Assembly: GCA_024401215.1 (NCBI GenBank) | Contig: JAKSLL010000008.1 | Span: 19,551 to 83,550 of the forward strand | Direction of reading: 5' to 3' | DNA length: 64,000 nucleotides | From: Bacteroidaceae bacterium | Lineage (GTDB): Bacteria; Bacteroidota; Bacteroidia; Bacteroidales; Bacteroidaceae | In this document: positions 1 to 9,446 of the stretch, piece after piece | Numbering within the stretch: the stretch's first letter is position 1 | How the letters are laid out: each line of letters starts with the position of its first letter | Position numbers and translations under genes: made by a program | The notes under the pieces: generated by a model | Seen by the model: the letters and a program-made list of their open reading frames with translations, nothing else | Database searches by the model: none | What the model was told of the DNA's origin: nothing

Positions 1-190
1 GTGTTTTTATCGTACATTATTAAATGTACAAAATTACATTTTTCATCTCAAACAAACAACTTTTACACATAATAAATAAAGCAAATGCCCAAAATAATTA
101 AGTTTTCAACTCTAACACATCATTTATGGCACCTTCAAAGTGCATCCACCTCTTGACACTCAACAATGTAACATCCACAATACGCTAAAT

Positions 191-327
191 GTTACACGCG
201 TAACATACGGCATGTTACGCGCGTAACACACGGCGCGTTGCAAGTGTTACACACGGCATGTTGCAAGTGTTACACAGGGCGTATTCAAATATCACAAAAG
301 GCGTGTTACTAATGTCACAAAACTGTA
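191..327. repeat. 23-bp degenerate tandem repeat array upstream of pflB
   Basis: About six units of 22 to 23 bases begin at 191, 214, 237, 260, 283 and 305. The first four are close to GTTRCAMGYGTWACAYACGGC plus two bases; the last two are degraded. Unit 2 starts with the perfect palindrome GTTACGCGCGTAAC, and unit 1 with the near-palindrome GTTACACGCGTAAC. There are no unique spacers. The array lies about 70 to 210 bases upstream of the predicted pflB promoter. The rest of 1-507 shows only a short hairpin (12-29) and AT-rich sequence. Confidence 0.85.
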
Positions 328-398
328 TGAAAAAGCTGGGCAAAACCGTCAAAGTCATCTTTTCGCAATCACTAAGCAAACAATTATAGCATAATGGC

Positions 399-429
399 AT
401 TGATGATAAAGATTTTTTTAGTAAATTTG
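399..429 (+). promoter_or_regulatory. predicted pflB promoter (Bacteroidetes type)
   Basis: A -33 element ending in TTG (400-402) is followed by exactly 19 bases and a -7 box TAAATTTG (422-429), which matches the TAnnTTTG consensus. This would start the transcript near 436 and leave a leader of about 70 bases before the pflB ATG. Confidence 0.7.
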
Positions 430-507
430 CACAAAATTTCAACGGGGTTGCCTTGCGGCAATCCTTCAGGATAAGTATTTATAAACACAAAAAAAGAGAA
501 AAACTCG

Positions 508-2748
508 ATGAAATTATCTAATCAGATTGAAGGCTTCGAAGGCTACATGTGGAAGCGCGAAATCAATGTTCGCGACTTTATTCAGCACAACTACACTCCA
601 TACGAAGGAGATGAGTCTTTCCTCGTCGGACCAACAGAGAAGACAAAAGCTCTCTGGGCTCAGCTCTCCGAGATGTTCAAGGTTGAGCGTGAGAAAGGTG
701 TGTATGACGCAGAGACAAAGAAACCACAGACACTTGACACTTATGGAGCTGGCTACATCGACAAAGACAATGAGGTGATTGTCGGTCTGCAGACTGACGC
801 TCCACTCAAGCGCGGTATCTTCCCTAAGGGCGGCATCCGTATGGTTGAGAGTGCATTGAAAGCCTATGGCTATGAGCTTGACCCAGCCACAAAGGAGATT
901 TATACAAAGTTCCGCAAGACACACAATGAAGGTGTTTTCTCTGTATATAACAAAGACATCCGCGCTGCTCGTCATGCTCACATCATCACAGGTCTTCCTG
1001 ACGCTTACGGCCGTGGTCGAATCATCGGCGACTACCGCCGCATCGCACTCTATGGCGTGAACAACCTCATCGAGGAGAGAAAGCGTTTCCACGACCGTCT
1101 CGACATCCAGGAGATGACTGAGGAGTGCATCCGCAAGCGCGAGGAGGTGACAGAGCAAATCAACGCTCTGAAGGCATTTGTGACAATGTGCGCAAACTAT
1201 GGCTTTGATGTCACTCGCCCAGCGCAGAACGCACGTGAGGCTGTGCAGTGGGTGTATTTCGGTTACCTTGGCGCAGTAAAGGATCAGGACGGAGCAGCAA
1301 TGTCATTAGGTCGTGTGAGCACATTCCTCGACATCTTCATCGAGCGCGACATAAAGGAAGGTCGTCTTACTGAGGAAGAAGCACAGGAGCTTATCGACCA
1401 GATGGTTATCAAGCTTCGTATCGTTCGTTTCCTCCGCACACCAGAGTACAACGACCTCTTCTCTGGCGACCCAGTATGGGTGACAGAATCAATTGGCGGT
1501 ATGGGTGTTGACGGCCGCACAATGGTGACAAAGACATCATACCGAATACTTCATACACTTGAAAACCTCGGTCCTGCACCTGAGCCAAACCTCACTGTAC
1601 TTTGGGCTCAGAATCTTCCTGAGGCTTGGAAGAAATACTGCGCAAAGATGTCTATCCAGACAAGCGCAATACAGTACGAGAACGATGACCTCATGCGTCC
1701 AGACTACGGCGACGACTACGGCATCGCATGCTGCGTTTCTCCAATGAAGATAGGTAAGCAGATGCAGTTCTTCGGAGCTCGTGCAAACCTTGCTAAGTGT
1801 CTCCTCTACGCAATCAACGGCGGTAAGGATGAAATCAGCGGAGAGCAGATTGGACCTGACTTCGCTCCTATCACAGCTGAGTACCTTGACTATGAAGAGG
1901 TGATGTACAAGTTCGAGAATATGATGAGATGGTTGGCGAAGACATACGTCAACGCCCTCAAAATCATCCACTACATGCACGACAAGTACGACTACGAGGC
2001 ATACCAGATGTCACTCATTGACGGCGATGTGATTCGTACTCGCGCAACAGGTATTGCCGGTCTCTCTATCGTGACAGACTCTCTTGCTGCAATCAAATAC
2101 GGCAAGGTGAAGGTTATCCGTGACGAGCGCGGCATCGCTGTAGGCTTCGAGCAGGAAGGCACTCCTTCTCTCCCATTTGGAAATAACGACGAGAACACCG
2201 ACAAGCTTGCTCTTATGATTACAGAGAAGTTTATGGAGTTCCTCCGTCAGCACGAGACATACCGAAACGGTATCCCAACACAGTCTCTCCTCACTATCAC
2301 ATCTAATGTGGTTTATGGAAAGAACACAGGCGCAACACCTGATGGCCGCGGCAAGGGCGTTCCATTCGCACCAGGTGCAAACCCTATGAATGGACGTGAC
2401 GTGAAGGGTGCTGTTGCCGCTCTCTCTTCAGTGGCTAAGCTTCCATTCCAGCACAGCCATGACGGTATCTCATACACATTCGCCATCTCACCTGCTACTC
2501 TTGGCAAGGAGGAGGAGACAAAGATCGACAATCTTGTTGGACTTATGGATGGATACTTCACACCAGATGGTGGTCACCACCTCAATGTGAACGTGTTTGA
2601 CCGTGAACTTCTTGTTGACGCTATGGAGCATCCAGAGAAGTATCCACAGTTGACAATCCGTGTATCTGGCTATGCTGTGAACTTCGTCAAGCTCACTCGT
2701 GAGCAGCAGCTCGATGTGCTCAGCCGTACTATCAACAAGTCTTTGTAA
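508..2748 (+). CDS. pflB: formate acetyltransferase (pyruvate formate-lyase)
   Basis: This 746-residue cytoplasmic glycyl-radical enzyme converts pyruvate and CoA to acetyl-CoA and formate during anaerobic growth. The active-site Cys-Cys pair is visible in the motif [12 protein letters not shown] in the middle of the protein. The glycine-radical loop near the C-terminus reads [13 protein letters not shown]. Length is close to the usual 750 to 760 residues. The ATG at 508 follows the predicted promoter at 399-429. The activating enzyme gene pflA follows after a short spacer carrying CTAG-rich repeats, so the two probably form one operon. The formate could feed the fhs enzyme encoded at 31.1 kb. 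The identification is very secure. Confidence 0.98.
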   Translation: MKLSNQIEGFEGYMWKREINVRDFIQHNYTPYEGDESFLVGPTEKTKALWAQLSEMFKVEREKGVYDAETKKPQTLDTYGAGYIDKDNEVIVGLQTDAPLKRGIFPKGGIRMVESALKAYGYELDPATKEIYTKFRKTHNEGVFSVYNKDIRAARHAHIITGLPDAYGRGRIIGDYRRIALYGVNNLIEERKRFHDRLDIQEMTEECIRKREEVTEQINALKAFVTMCANYGFDVTRPAQNAREAVQWVYFGYLGAVKDQDGAAMSLGRVSTFLDIFIERDIKEGRLTEEEAQELIDQMVIKLRIVRFLRTPEYNDLFSGDPVWVTESIGGMGVDGRTMVTKTSYRILHTLENLGPAPEPNLTVLWAQNLPEAWKKYCAKMSIQTSAIQYENDDLMRPDYGDDYGIACCVSPMKIGKQMQFFGARANLAKCLLYAINGGKDEISGEQIGPDFAPITAEYLDYEEVMYKFENMMRWLAKTYVNALKIIHYMHDKYDYEAYQMSLIDGDVIRTRATGIAGLSIVTDSLAAIKYGKVKVIRDERGIAVGFEQEGTPSLPFGNNDENTDKLALMITEKFMEFLRQHETYRNGIPTQSLLTITSNVVYGKNTGATPDGRGKGVPFAPGANPMNGRDVKGAVAALSSVAKLPFQHSHDGISYTFAISPATLGKEEETKIDNLVGLMDGYFTPDGGHHLNVNVFDRELLVDAMEHPEKYPQLTIRVSGYAVNFVKLTREQQLDVLSRTINKSL

Positions 2749-2763
2749 ATTAAGAGCTAACTG

Positions 2764-2817
2764 CTAGATTTTCTAGATTTTCTAGATCTCCTAGATTTTC
2801 TAGAATTTCTAGATTCA
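2764..2817. repeat. six 9-bp CTAG tandem repeats between pflB and pflA
   Basis: Six consecutive 9-base units of the form CTAGATTTT (with variants CTAGATCTC, CTAGAATTT and CTAGATTCA) fill 2764-2817, just after the pflB stop. Each unit begins with CTAG, a tetranucleotide that is rare in many bacterial genomes. Adjacent units are partly self-complementary. Confidence 0.9.
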
Positions 2818-2923
2818 CCAGGTATTATAGCGGATAGATTTGCAACTTTCTCGCAATACGAAAATAGCGTTAGTCGCGAAGCGGGACGCGTTTCTAATTT
2901 TCACATTGCAATTACCATTCTAT

Positions 2924-3652
2924 ATGATTGGCAGATTACATTCATTAGAATCATTTGGCACAGTAGATGGCCCTGGAATTAGGTTTGTAGCCTTCTTTCA
3001 GGGCTGTCCTATGCGTTGCGCCTTTTGTCACAACCCTGACACATGGGATCCAGACGGAGCCGTTCAGTACGAATGGACGCCAGAGCAGCTCATGGAAGAA
3101 GTGAAGAAATACAAAAACTTCATCAAGAAGGGCGGAGTGACATGTACAGGCGGAGAGCCACTCATGCAACTAGAATTTCTCATTGCATTTCTAAAGCTTT
3201 GCAAAGATGCGGGATACCATACCGCACTCGACACCAGCGGCGTGATTTTCAACGAGAAAGCTAAAGAAGCGATAAGATACTGCGACCTTGTGATGCTCGA
3301 CATAAAGACACTTGACGACAGCATCCACAGCACCTATACAGGATGCAGCAGAAAAAACAACCAGGCGTTTCTCGACTACTTGCAAGAGGTCGGGAAGACG
3401 ACATGGATAAGGCATGTTGTTGTGCCAGGATATACCGACAATGATGACAGGCTCCGCACTCTTGCTCAACACATCTCTAAATACTCTGTAGTTGAGAGAG
3501 TGGAGATTCTGCCCTATCACACAATGGGCAAATACAAATACGAAGGATTAGGCATCCCCTACCCACTTGATGGCGTTGACGACTTAAGCGAAGAAAGGCG
3601 AGAGAATGCCAAAAGGATATTCAGGGAATGCGTAAATTGCAAAGTCGTTTAG
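2924..3652 (+). CDS. pflA: pyruvate formate-lyase activating enzyme
   Basis: This 242-residue radical SAM protein uses S-adenosylmethionine and a [4Fe-4S] cluster to put the glycyl radical on PflB. The cluster motif CPMRCAFC (CxxxCxxC) lies about 30 residues in, after the family N-terminus HSLESFGTVDGPGIRF. The SAM-binding GGEP motif follows (TCTGGEPLMQ). The frame is open upstream to a TTG at 2840, but the ATG at 2924 gives the standard family start. A possible -7 box TAGATTTG (2835-2842) could provide a pflA-specific promoter, but no good -33 element goes with it. Placement directly after pflB is the usual order. Confidence 0.96.
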   Translation: MIGRLHSLESFGTVDGPGIRFVAFFQGCPMRCAFCHNPDTWDPDGAVQYEWTPEQLMEEVKKYKNFIKKGGVTCTGGEPLMQLEFLIAFLKLCKDAGYHTALDTSGVIFNEKAKEAIRYCDLVMLDIKTLDDSIHSTYTGCSRKNNQAFLDYLQEVGKTTWIRHVVVPGYTDNDDRLRTLAQHISKYSVVERVEILPYHTMGKYKYEGLGIPYPLDGVDDLSEERRENAKRIFRECVNCKVV

Positions 3653-3695
3653 CAACGTGCAGAACAACAAAGGGGAATAATAACCATAAATACTA

Positions 3696-5012
3696 ATGAG
3701 GAAAATACAAATCACACTTGGCATTGCCACCACAGTTATAGCATTAAATCTGCCATTCTTCATGGGCAGCTGTTCGTCATGCAGCAGCGAAGAAGAAAAG
3801 GCTGACACCATAGTTGTTGACACATTGCCACATCCAACAAAGCACAATATCGATATGGGCAACAGGCTTGACAGCCTAATGCACTCACCTCTGCGCATCG
3901 ATACAGCGAAAATCAGTATAAGCGTCTATGACTTAAATACAAATGCCACAATATATCAGCACAAAAGCCAGACACTCAGGGCACCAGCATCATGCATGAA
4001 ACTGGTCACAGCAATAACAGCTCTGGAGTATATGGGCAGCGACTACATGTACAACACAAAATTGTACATGCAAGGAAAGCAGGTCGGAGACACTCTTGAC
4101 GGTTCTCTGCTGCTTGTAGCAGATGACGACCCTATGTTTTTTGACTTCATTTCGCTGGCAGACTCTACAAAGCGGAAAGGGATAAAAGCTGTGACAGGCG
4201 GAGTAATTTACCAGCTTGCGCGCACGGACACACTCAAAGCGCATCCAGCAGCCTCCCCATGGGACATTCTGCACAGCAAGCTTCCAGTACTGCTGAAAGG
4301 CGAGAAATGTGTCAAGCAAGAATTTGAGTATATGCTCACATGCAAAGGCATAAAACTCAAAAGAGAGGAGAAGAATCAGAGCAATGCCGAAGAGGGAAAA
4401 GTCAAACGAGATTCAAGCAAAGGGGAAAAGACGCTGATTGCAGAAACCTCCCACCCTCTAAATGAGATACTCGCGGAAATGCTCATCCACAGCAGCAATA
4501 TCAAGGCAGAAGCCATCTTCTATCACTTCAACAAAGTTTTGAACAAGACACAGAATGACGGCATCAGCATCTACTCCCATAAAAAGAAGCATAAAGCTGA
4601 AGAGTTTGTTGAGAACAAGCTTGGCATCAACATTCAAAAGAGCAAGCTAAAAATTGATGACGGCAGCGGTTTGTCGCCAGAGAGCAGACTCACAACCGAC
4701 TTTTTCATCAAGCTGCTTAAATATGCGTATAAGAAGCAAGATATTTTCGACTTCTTCATAAACAGCGCGCTTGCCACACCGCAGAACGCTGAAAGGCAAG
4801 GCTCTTTAAGAACACGCCTCTATGAGCCTATCTTCAAAGAAGCGATATTTGCAAAGACTGGCACAATCGTGACGATAGGCGCATCCTCACTTTCGGGCTA
4901 CGCAAAAGGTTCCGACGGACATTGGTATGCGTTCTCTATCATCGGAGAAGACACGCCTATAGGAGAATCACATGTAATACAAGAAAGCATTTGCAGGGAA
5001 TTAGTGAGATAA
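3696..5012 (+). CDS. D-alanyl-D-alanine carboxypeptidase/endopeptidase, PBP4 (S13) family
   Basis: This 438-residue envelope protein probably trims peptidoglycan peptides. The three serine penicillin-recognising motifs are present: SCMK at residues 99-102, SSN near residue 265, and KTG near residue 387. The order and spacing fit the DacB/PBP4 family, although at 438 residues it is somewhat shorter than E. coli PBP4. The N-terminal hydrophobic segment ends in FMGSC (Cys26), a plausible lipobox, so the enzyme may be lipid-anchored rather than periplasmic. A charged, lysine-rich insertion lies around residues 220-250. The gene sits 43 bases after pflA on the same strand, with no functional link to it. 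Confidence 0.88.
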   Translation: MRKIQITLGIATTVIALNLPFFMGSCSSCSSEEEKADTIVVDTLPHPTKHNIDMGNRLDSLMHSPLRIDTAKISISVYDLNTNATIYQHKSQTLRAPASCMKLVTAITALEYMGSDYMYNTKLYMQGKQVGDTLDGSLLLVADDDPMFFDFISLADSTKRKGIKAVTGGVIYQLARTDTLKAHPAASPWDILHSKLPVLLKGEKCVKQEFEYMLTCKGIKLKREEKNQSNAEEGKVKRDSSKGEKTLIAETSHPLNEILAEMLIHSSNIKAEAIFYHFNKVLNKTQNDGISIYSHKKKHKAEEFVENKLGINIQKSKLKIDDGSGLSPESRLTTDFFIKLLKYAYKKQDIFDFFINSALATPQNAERQGSLRTRLYEPIFKEAIFAKTGTIVTIGASSLSGYAKGSDGHWYAFSIIGEDTPIGESHVIQESICRELVR

Positions 5013-5217
5013 GCCAACCTGCATACTCATCGAGTTAACTGACTACTCGAAATAATTTTGCTATTTGGTATGAATCACAGCACAAAAGCTGCATTTGTCA
5101 AAAGTGCAAAAACACCTTTTACATTTCTCGTTGTATTTCAGCATAATACAAATGTTAAATGTTAAAAATGCATTTTCAAAAAAACAAGAACTAACGAATA
5201 GAACCCACATCAAAAGA

Positions 5218-5255
5218 GACAAGGGGCTGATCCAAATGCGGACCAGCCCCTTGTC
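5218..5255 (-). terminator. terminator of the GH51 gene
   Basis: A 12-bp perfect stem (GACAAGGGGCTG pairing with CAGCCCCTTGTC) has a loop of about 14 bases. Read on the minus strand it is followed by a T-rich run. It lies just beyond the stop codon of the GH51 gene. Confidence 0.8.
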
Positions 5256-5274
5256 ATATTTTAGTGCAACAGGA

Positions 5275-7284
5275 TTACTTCTTAATCTTATAGATTGCGA
5301 ATGTCTGAGCAGGGATGCTAACACTTGTCTGTGGAGCTTCTACAGAGACGCTCTTTGTCTGAGGAGTAATCTTTGTTGGATTCTCAATAGTATTCTCAGC
5401 ATTGAGGTCATCACTATGAAGAGTAATGAGGGAAGCAGAATATGTGCCCTTCTTCAATCCTTTGAGATTGAGAGTCACATCCTGAGCTTTACTGCCTACA
5501 TTTGCAATCTTAATGATAATCTCGTTTGTAGCCTTCTCATAAACAGCAGAAGCGAAGAGTCCGTCCTGGTCATCATTGCCAGCAACAGCCTTGCCATTCA
5601 TCTTAAGGTCAAGAACATTTGAGCCCTTGTTTGTTGCATAAAGCTGCTGTACATAATAAGAACAAGAATTGAACTTATTCAAGTTGTCGTACCAGATTGC
5701 ATCTGGACGCCACTGCCATCCTTCAACATGAGCAAAGAGAGGTGCGTATGTTGCCATCTCAACAACATCAGCATTGCGCTCGATACCTGTCATGAAGGCA
5801 GCCTCCATAAGAGCCGCATTGAAGTGATTGTACTTCTTTCCTCTTCCATGGCAAGCATACTCTCCAGCGAACACCTTCGGACCCTTGCGTGGATAGCTGT
5901 CATAACGATTTGCGCCACAGTTAAGCTTATTGCCATCTCTGTCTTTTGCTTTTCCAAGGAACCACTCCTCATTGCGATAATAGTGCTCATCCACAAGGTC
6001 TGCACCAATCTTACGCATCTCTGGCCAGAGGTAGTCAAACTCCTTACCCTCTGAGTCTGGTCCAGATGTACCAACGATTTTGATATTTGGATACTTCTTA
6101 CGAACCTGCTCAACAAATGGCTTGAGATTCTCAGGATAGATTGCACCCCACTGCTCATTACCAATACCTACATACTTGAGGTTGAAAGGAGCAGGATGGC
6201 CCATATCAGCACGAAGCTTAGCCCACTGGTTTATTGCAGGGTCGCCATTAGCGAACTCTATGAGGTCGAGCACATCGTCGATGTATGGTTGAAGCTGATC
6301 AACAGGAACATGAGCATCGCTGCGATTAGCACCATTCTGGAATTCGCAAGAGAGTCCAACGCTAACAACAGGCAGAGGCTCAGCGCCTATCTCTTCTGAA
6401 AGCTGGAAATACTCAAAGAATCCAAGACCGTAAGACTGGAAATAATCTGGGAAGTAACGATGAGTGAAAGTATAATGCCAGCGATTCTCATTGAGAGGAC
6501 GATTCTCCACTGGTCCAACTGAGTTCTTCCACTGATAGCGAGTAGCAAGGTCTGTACCCTCTACAATACATCCACCTGGGAAGCGGAACACTCCTGGATG
6601 AAGCTGTTCAAGTGACTCAGCAAGATCCTTACGCATACCATTTTCATGTCCCTTATAAGTATCTACAGGGAAGAGAGACACATGCTCCAAGTCTGTGGTA
6701 ACCTTTGAATCGCCCCACACACGAAGATGCGCTTTAGCCAATGTCTTCTTAGCCTTGATGGTTACAGTATATTTCTTCCACTCACTTCCAGCGATTTCTA
6801 GTCCGGCATTACCAATCTTCTGGTCATCAGTCATAGTGGCGTTATCCACCAAGTCAATCCAGATCTTAGACTTTCCTCCATCAGGGACACGAGCCCATAC
6901 AGAGAAACGATAGTCTGCATTCTCCTTAACTCCAATGCCAAAGAATCCCTGATTCTCTATCATAGTATGCTTGTCGCTATGTCCAGAAGGAGCAAGACGC
7001 ACATAATGTGGGTTCTTCTCAAAAGGTCCGTCGTTCTTCAACGACACCTTTCCTGAGATTACCCATCCTGCATAATTGTTAGGAAACTCAAAAGAGCGGT
7101 TAATAAGAAGTTCTCCATAAAGACCTCCATCTGCAGCATAATTGATATCCTCGAAGAAGATACCATACATTGTAGAGGCAATAGGAGCGCCAACCTTCGA
7201 TGTATTTATATCGAAAGTGTGAGTCTGAGCAGACAATCCTGCTGCAACAGCAAGACCTGCCAACATTGTTCCAAATTTTTTCAT
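5275..7284 (-). CDS. secreted alpha-L-arabinofuranosidase, GH51
   Basis: This 669-residue enzyme should release terminal arabinofuranose from arabinan or arabinoxylan. A signal peptide of about 20 residues ends near GLSAQ. The start of the catalytic fold reads STMYGIFFEDINYAADGG. Residues about 65-210 look like an inserted carbohydrate-binding jelly roll. The catalytic TIM barrel includes the acid/base motif GIGNEQWG (Glu377) and the probable nucleophile in FAGEYA (Glu475). A beta-sandwich domain ends the protein at about 560-669. It has no T9SS-like tail, so periplasmic or surface placement is not certain. It stands alone, with its own terminator (5218-5255) and a possible promoter box at 7402-7409. 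Confidence 0.93.
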   Translation of the reverse strand: MKKFGTMLAGLAVAAGLSAQTHTFDINTSKVGAPIASTMYGIFFEDINYAADGGLYGELLINRSFEFPNNYAGWVISGKVSLKNDGPFEKNPHYVRLAPSGHSDKHTMIENQGFFGIGVKENADYRFSVWARVPDGGKSKIWIDLVDNATMTDDQKIGNAGLEIAGSEWKKYTVTIKAKKTLAKAHLRVWGDSKVTTDLEHVSLFPVDTYKGHENGMRKDLAESLEQLHPGVFRFPGGCIVEGTDLATRYQWKNSVGPVENRPLNENRWHYTFTHRYFPDYFQSYGLGFFEYFQLSEEIGAEPLPVVSVGLSCEFQNGANRSDAHVPVDQLQPYIDDVLDLIEFANGDPAINQWAKLRADMGHPAPFNLKYVGIGNEQWGAIYPENLKPFVEQVRKKYPNIKIVGTSGPDSEGKEFDYLWPEMRKIGADLVDEHYYRNEEWFLGKAKDRDGNKLNCGANRYDSYPRKGPKVFAGEYACHGRGKKYNHFNAALMEAAFMTGIERNADVVEMATYAPLFAHVEGWQWRPDAIWYDNLNKFNSCSYYVQQLYATNKGSNVLDLKMNGKAVAGNDDQDGLFASAVYEKATNEIIIKIANVGSKAQDVTLNLKGLKKGTYSASLITLHSDDLNAENTIENPTKITPQTKSVSVEAPQTSVSIPAQTFAIYKIKK

Positions 7285-7401
7285 AAGTTAGCTTTTATAG
7301 TTAATAGTGTTTTGCCTTTGGTAAATAGCATTTAAATCTTTGCGTAAAGATTTTGTGTGTCACAACTAAGCTTTGCGAAACTTGTATAAACAACTTATAT
7401 G

Positions 7402-7409
7402 CAAAGATA
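7402..7409 (-). promoter_or_regulatory. possible -7 box for the GH51 gene
   Basis: On the minus strand this reads TATCTTTG, a match to TAnnTTTG, about 118 bases upstream of the GH51 ATG. No clear TTG is seen at the -33 distance, so this is a weak call. Confidence 0.4.
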
Positions 7410-7440
7410 ATGTTTTTTTTGTATTAATGAGGCACCCTAC

Positions 7441-7488
7441 AAAAAAAAATAACACAAACATGAGACAACTTTTCACGTTTGTGTTATT
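7441..7488 (-). terminator. terminator downstream of the DUF711 gene
   Basis: A 12-bp stem (AATAACACAAAC pairing with GTTTGTGTTATT) is followed, on the minus strand, by a long T run (nine A on the plus strand from 7441). It lies about 70 bases after the DUF711 stop. Confidence 0.75.
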
Positions 7489-7560
7489 TCTGCAAGAAAA
7501 ACCGCATCGGTTAGCCAACAAATTGTCCGCACCCCTTAAATAATCATGGAACGATGTGCA

Positions 7561-8967
7561 TCAATTCTTGAATGAATGTATTGGTGCAGGAATACGACCA
7601 CCTCTATCAACAAATCGCTGACTTGAGAAAGTGTTAACCGGCATAATAGGTGCATATCCGAGGAGACCTCCAAACTCAACAGTTTCGCCTACTCCTTTTC
7701 CTATTACCGGTATAATTCTGACAGCGGTAGTCTTTTGGTTTATCATACCAATAGCACTCTCATCTGCTATGATGCCTGAGATTGTTGTTGCAGGAGTGTC
7801 TCCCGGTATAGCAATCATATCAAGTCCTACAGAGCAGACACAAGTCATTGCCTCGAGTTTCTCTATCGTCAGCGCACCAGCCTCAACAGCATCTATCATG
7901 CCCTGATCCTCCGACACAGGGATGAAAGCGCCTGAAAGTCCACCGACATAGGAAGACGCCATCACGCCGCCTTTCTTAACCTGATCGTTAAGCAAGGCAA
8001 GAGCAGCAGTTGTGCCTGGTGCACCAGGATGCTCAACGCCAATACACTTCAAGATGTCTGCCACAGAGTCACCAACAGCAGGAGTTGGCGCAAGGCTCAA
8101 GTCGATAATTCCGAATGGAACTCCTAACCGCTTGCTTGCTTCCTGTGCCACAAGCTGTCCTACACGAGTAATCTTAAATGCCGTCTTCTTTATTGTTTCG
8201 CACAGCACCTCGAAATTAGCGTCACGCACATGCTCGTCATTGGCTGTCGCTTTGTTGGCAGACAAATCCATCTGTTCAAGAGCATACTTCACTACACCAG
8301 GCCCGCTAACACCGACATTGATTATGGCATCAGCCTCGCTCACACCATGGAAAGCACCCGCCATGAAAGGGTTATCGTCAGGAGCGTTGCAAAGCACCAC
8401 AAGCTTTGCGCATCCTAAAGAGTCATTATCCTTTGTCTGCTCCGCTGTCTGCTTTATGATATCTCCCATAAGACGTACAGCATCCATATTGATGCCCGTC
8501 TTTGTGGAGCCCACATTGATGCTTGAGCATATACGCTCAGTACAAGCCATAGCCATTGGTATAGAGCGGATGAGAAGTTCATCGCTCTTAGTCATGCCTT
8601 TAGACACAATGGCGCTGTATCCGCCAAGGAAATTCACACCAACCTTCTTAGCCGCCTCATCAAGAGTCTTTGCTATCTTCACATAATCTCCAGGAATGCG
8701 GCAGCAAGAGTTGCCAACAAGAGCGATTGGTGTGATGCTTATTCGCTTATTAACAATAGGAATGCCAAACTCCTTAGAAATCTCCTCACCTGTTTTCACA
8801 AGATCTGAAGCAAGAGTAGTTATCTTATTGTAAATCTTCTCGCATGTGACATTCAAGTCCTTGTCTGCGCAATCAAGAAGATTTATTCCCATTGTTATTG
8901 TCCTGACATCAAGATTCTCCTGTTCGATCATCTTGTTTGTCTCAAACACCTCTGTTATGTTTATCAT
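7561..8967 (-). CDS. DUF711 (UPF0210) family protein
   Basis: This 468-residue cytoplasmic protein belongs to the conserved UPF0210/DUF711 family, sometimes called PFL family although it is not a pyruvate formate-lyase. It is recognisable from the glycine-rich stretches around [33 protein letters not shown] and [15 protein letters not shown]. No biochemical role is firmly established. Length is typical. The gene for a small ACT-domain protein lies immediately upstream on the same strand. This pairing is conserved in many bacteria and suggests the two products work together, perhaps with an amino acid as a signal. Confidence 0.9.
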   Translation of the reverse strand: MINITEVFETNKMIEQENLDVRTITMGINLLDCADKDLNVTCEKIYNKITTLASDLVKTGEEISKEFGIPIVNKRISITPIALVGNSCCRIPGDYVKIAKTLDEAAKKVGVNFLGGYSAIVSKGMTKSDELLIRSIPMAMACTERICSSINVGSTKTGINMDAVRLMGDIIKQTAEQTKDNDSLGCAKLVVLCNAPDDNPFMAGAFHGVSEADAIINVGVSGPGVVKYALEQMDLSANKATANDEHVRDANFEVLCETIKKTAFKITRVGQLVAQEASKRLGVPFGIIDLSLAPTPAVGDSVADILKCIGVEHPGAPGTTAALALLNDQVKKGGVMASSYVGGLSGAFIPVSEDQGMIDAVEAGALTIEKLEAMTCVCSVGLDMIAIPGDTPATTISGIIADESAIGMINQKTTAVRIIPVIGKGVGETVEFGGLLGYAPIMPVNTFSSQRFVDRGGRIPAPIHSFKN

Positions 8968-9096
8968 AAAAAGAAAAAAACAATTATGTGGTGATAATAA
9001 GAAGTTTACTAATTCAACTTATACAAGTTTACGACTTTCTCTGTTATTCTCTTCATTCTTGATAAATAAAAAAAATTGTTCACTTACTTATCATCA

Positions 9097-9369
9097 TTAA
9101 ATACGATGCATTTTGTCGAAGATATCCTCAAGCTGCACCTTAACCTGCACACCTGTCTCCTCGCCAATCTTTGCAAGTTCTTCGTTTATTGTGTCGAAAG
9201 GTTTTACTGACTTTGTCATATCAACAATCATCATCATATTGAAAAACTCCTGTACGATGGTCTGAGATATGTCAAGTATATTTATCTGGTTGTCTGCCAA
9301 ATAAGTACAAACCTTTGCAATGATACCTACTGTATCCTTTCCTACTACCGTAATAATTGCGCGTGTCAT
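9097..9369 (-). CDS. ACT domain protein (UPF0237 family)
   Basis: This 90-residue protein consists of a single ACT domain. Its N-terminus MTRAIITVVGKDTVGIIAKV and the following LADNQINILDISQTI match the UPF0237 type, a ligand-binding regulatory fold often specific for amino acids. It lies 129 bases upstream of the DUF711 gene on the same strand and is probably co-transcribed with it. The ligand is unknown. Confidence 0.9.
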   Translation of the reverse strand: MTRAIITVVGKDTVGIIAKVCTYLADNQINILDISQTIVQEFFNMMMIVDMTKSVKPFDTINEELAKIGEETGVQVKVQLEDIFDKMHRI

Positions 9370-9446
9370 ATTAAAGCTCCCTCATAAGCTCTCGTCTTTA
9401 TATTCAGAGAGACACCTTTTGGAGCAATGGGTGTTTATGTTATACT

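Noticed and set aside
191-327. CRISPR array
   Set aside because: Units are contiguous with no unique spacers, and no cas genes are present.
215-442. 75-residue minus-strand open frame upstream of pflB
   Set aside because: It lies across the 23-bp tandem array and the predicted pflB promoter, has biased composition and no recognisable start context.
514-1158. 214-residue open frame antisense to pflB
   Set aside because: It is a mirror of a highly conserved gene and its residue content follows from pflB codon usage.
5095-5622. 175-residue plus-strand open frame over the GH51 gene end
   Set aside because: It overlaps the GH51 terminator and coding region and resembles no protein.
8012-8686. 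224-residue open frame antisense to the DUF711 gene
   Set aside because: It is the complement of a well-conserved coding region; low-complexity Ser/Thr/Pro content is typical of such shadows.
7561-8967. Naming the DUF711 gene a pyruvate formate-lyase because of the label PFL family
   Set aside because: It lacks the glycyl radical motif and the Cys-Cys active site; the true enzyme is pflB at 508.
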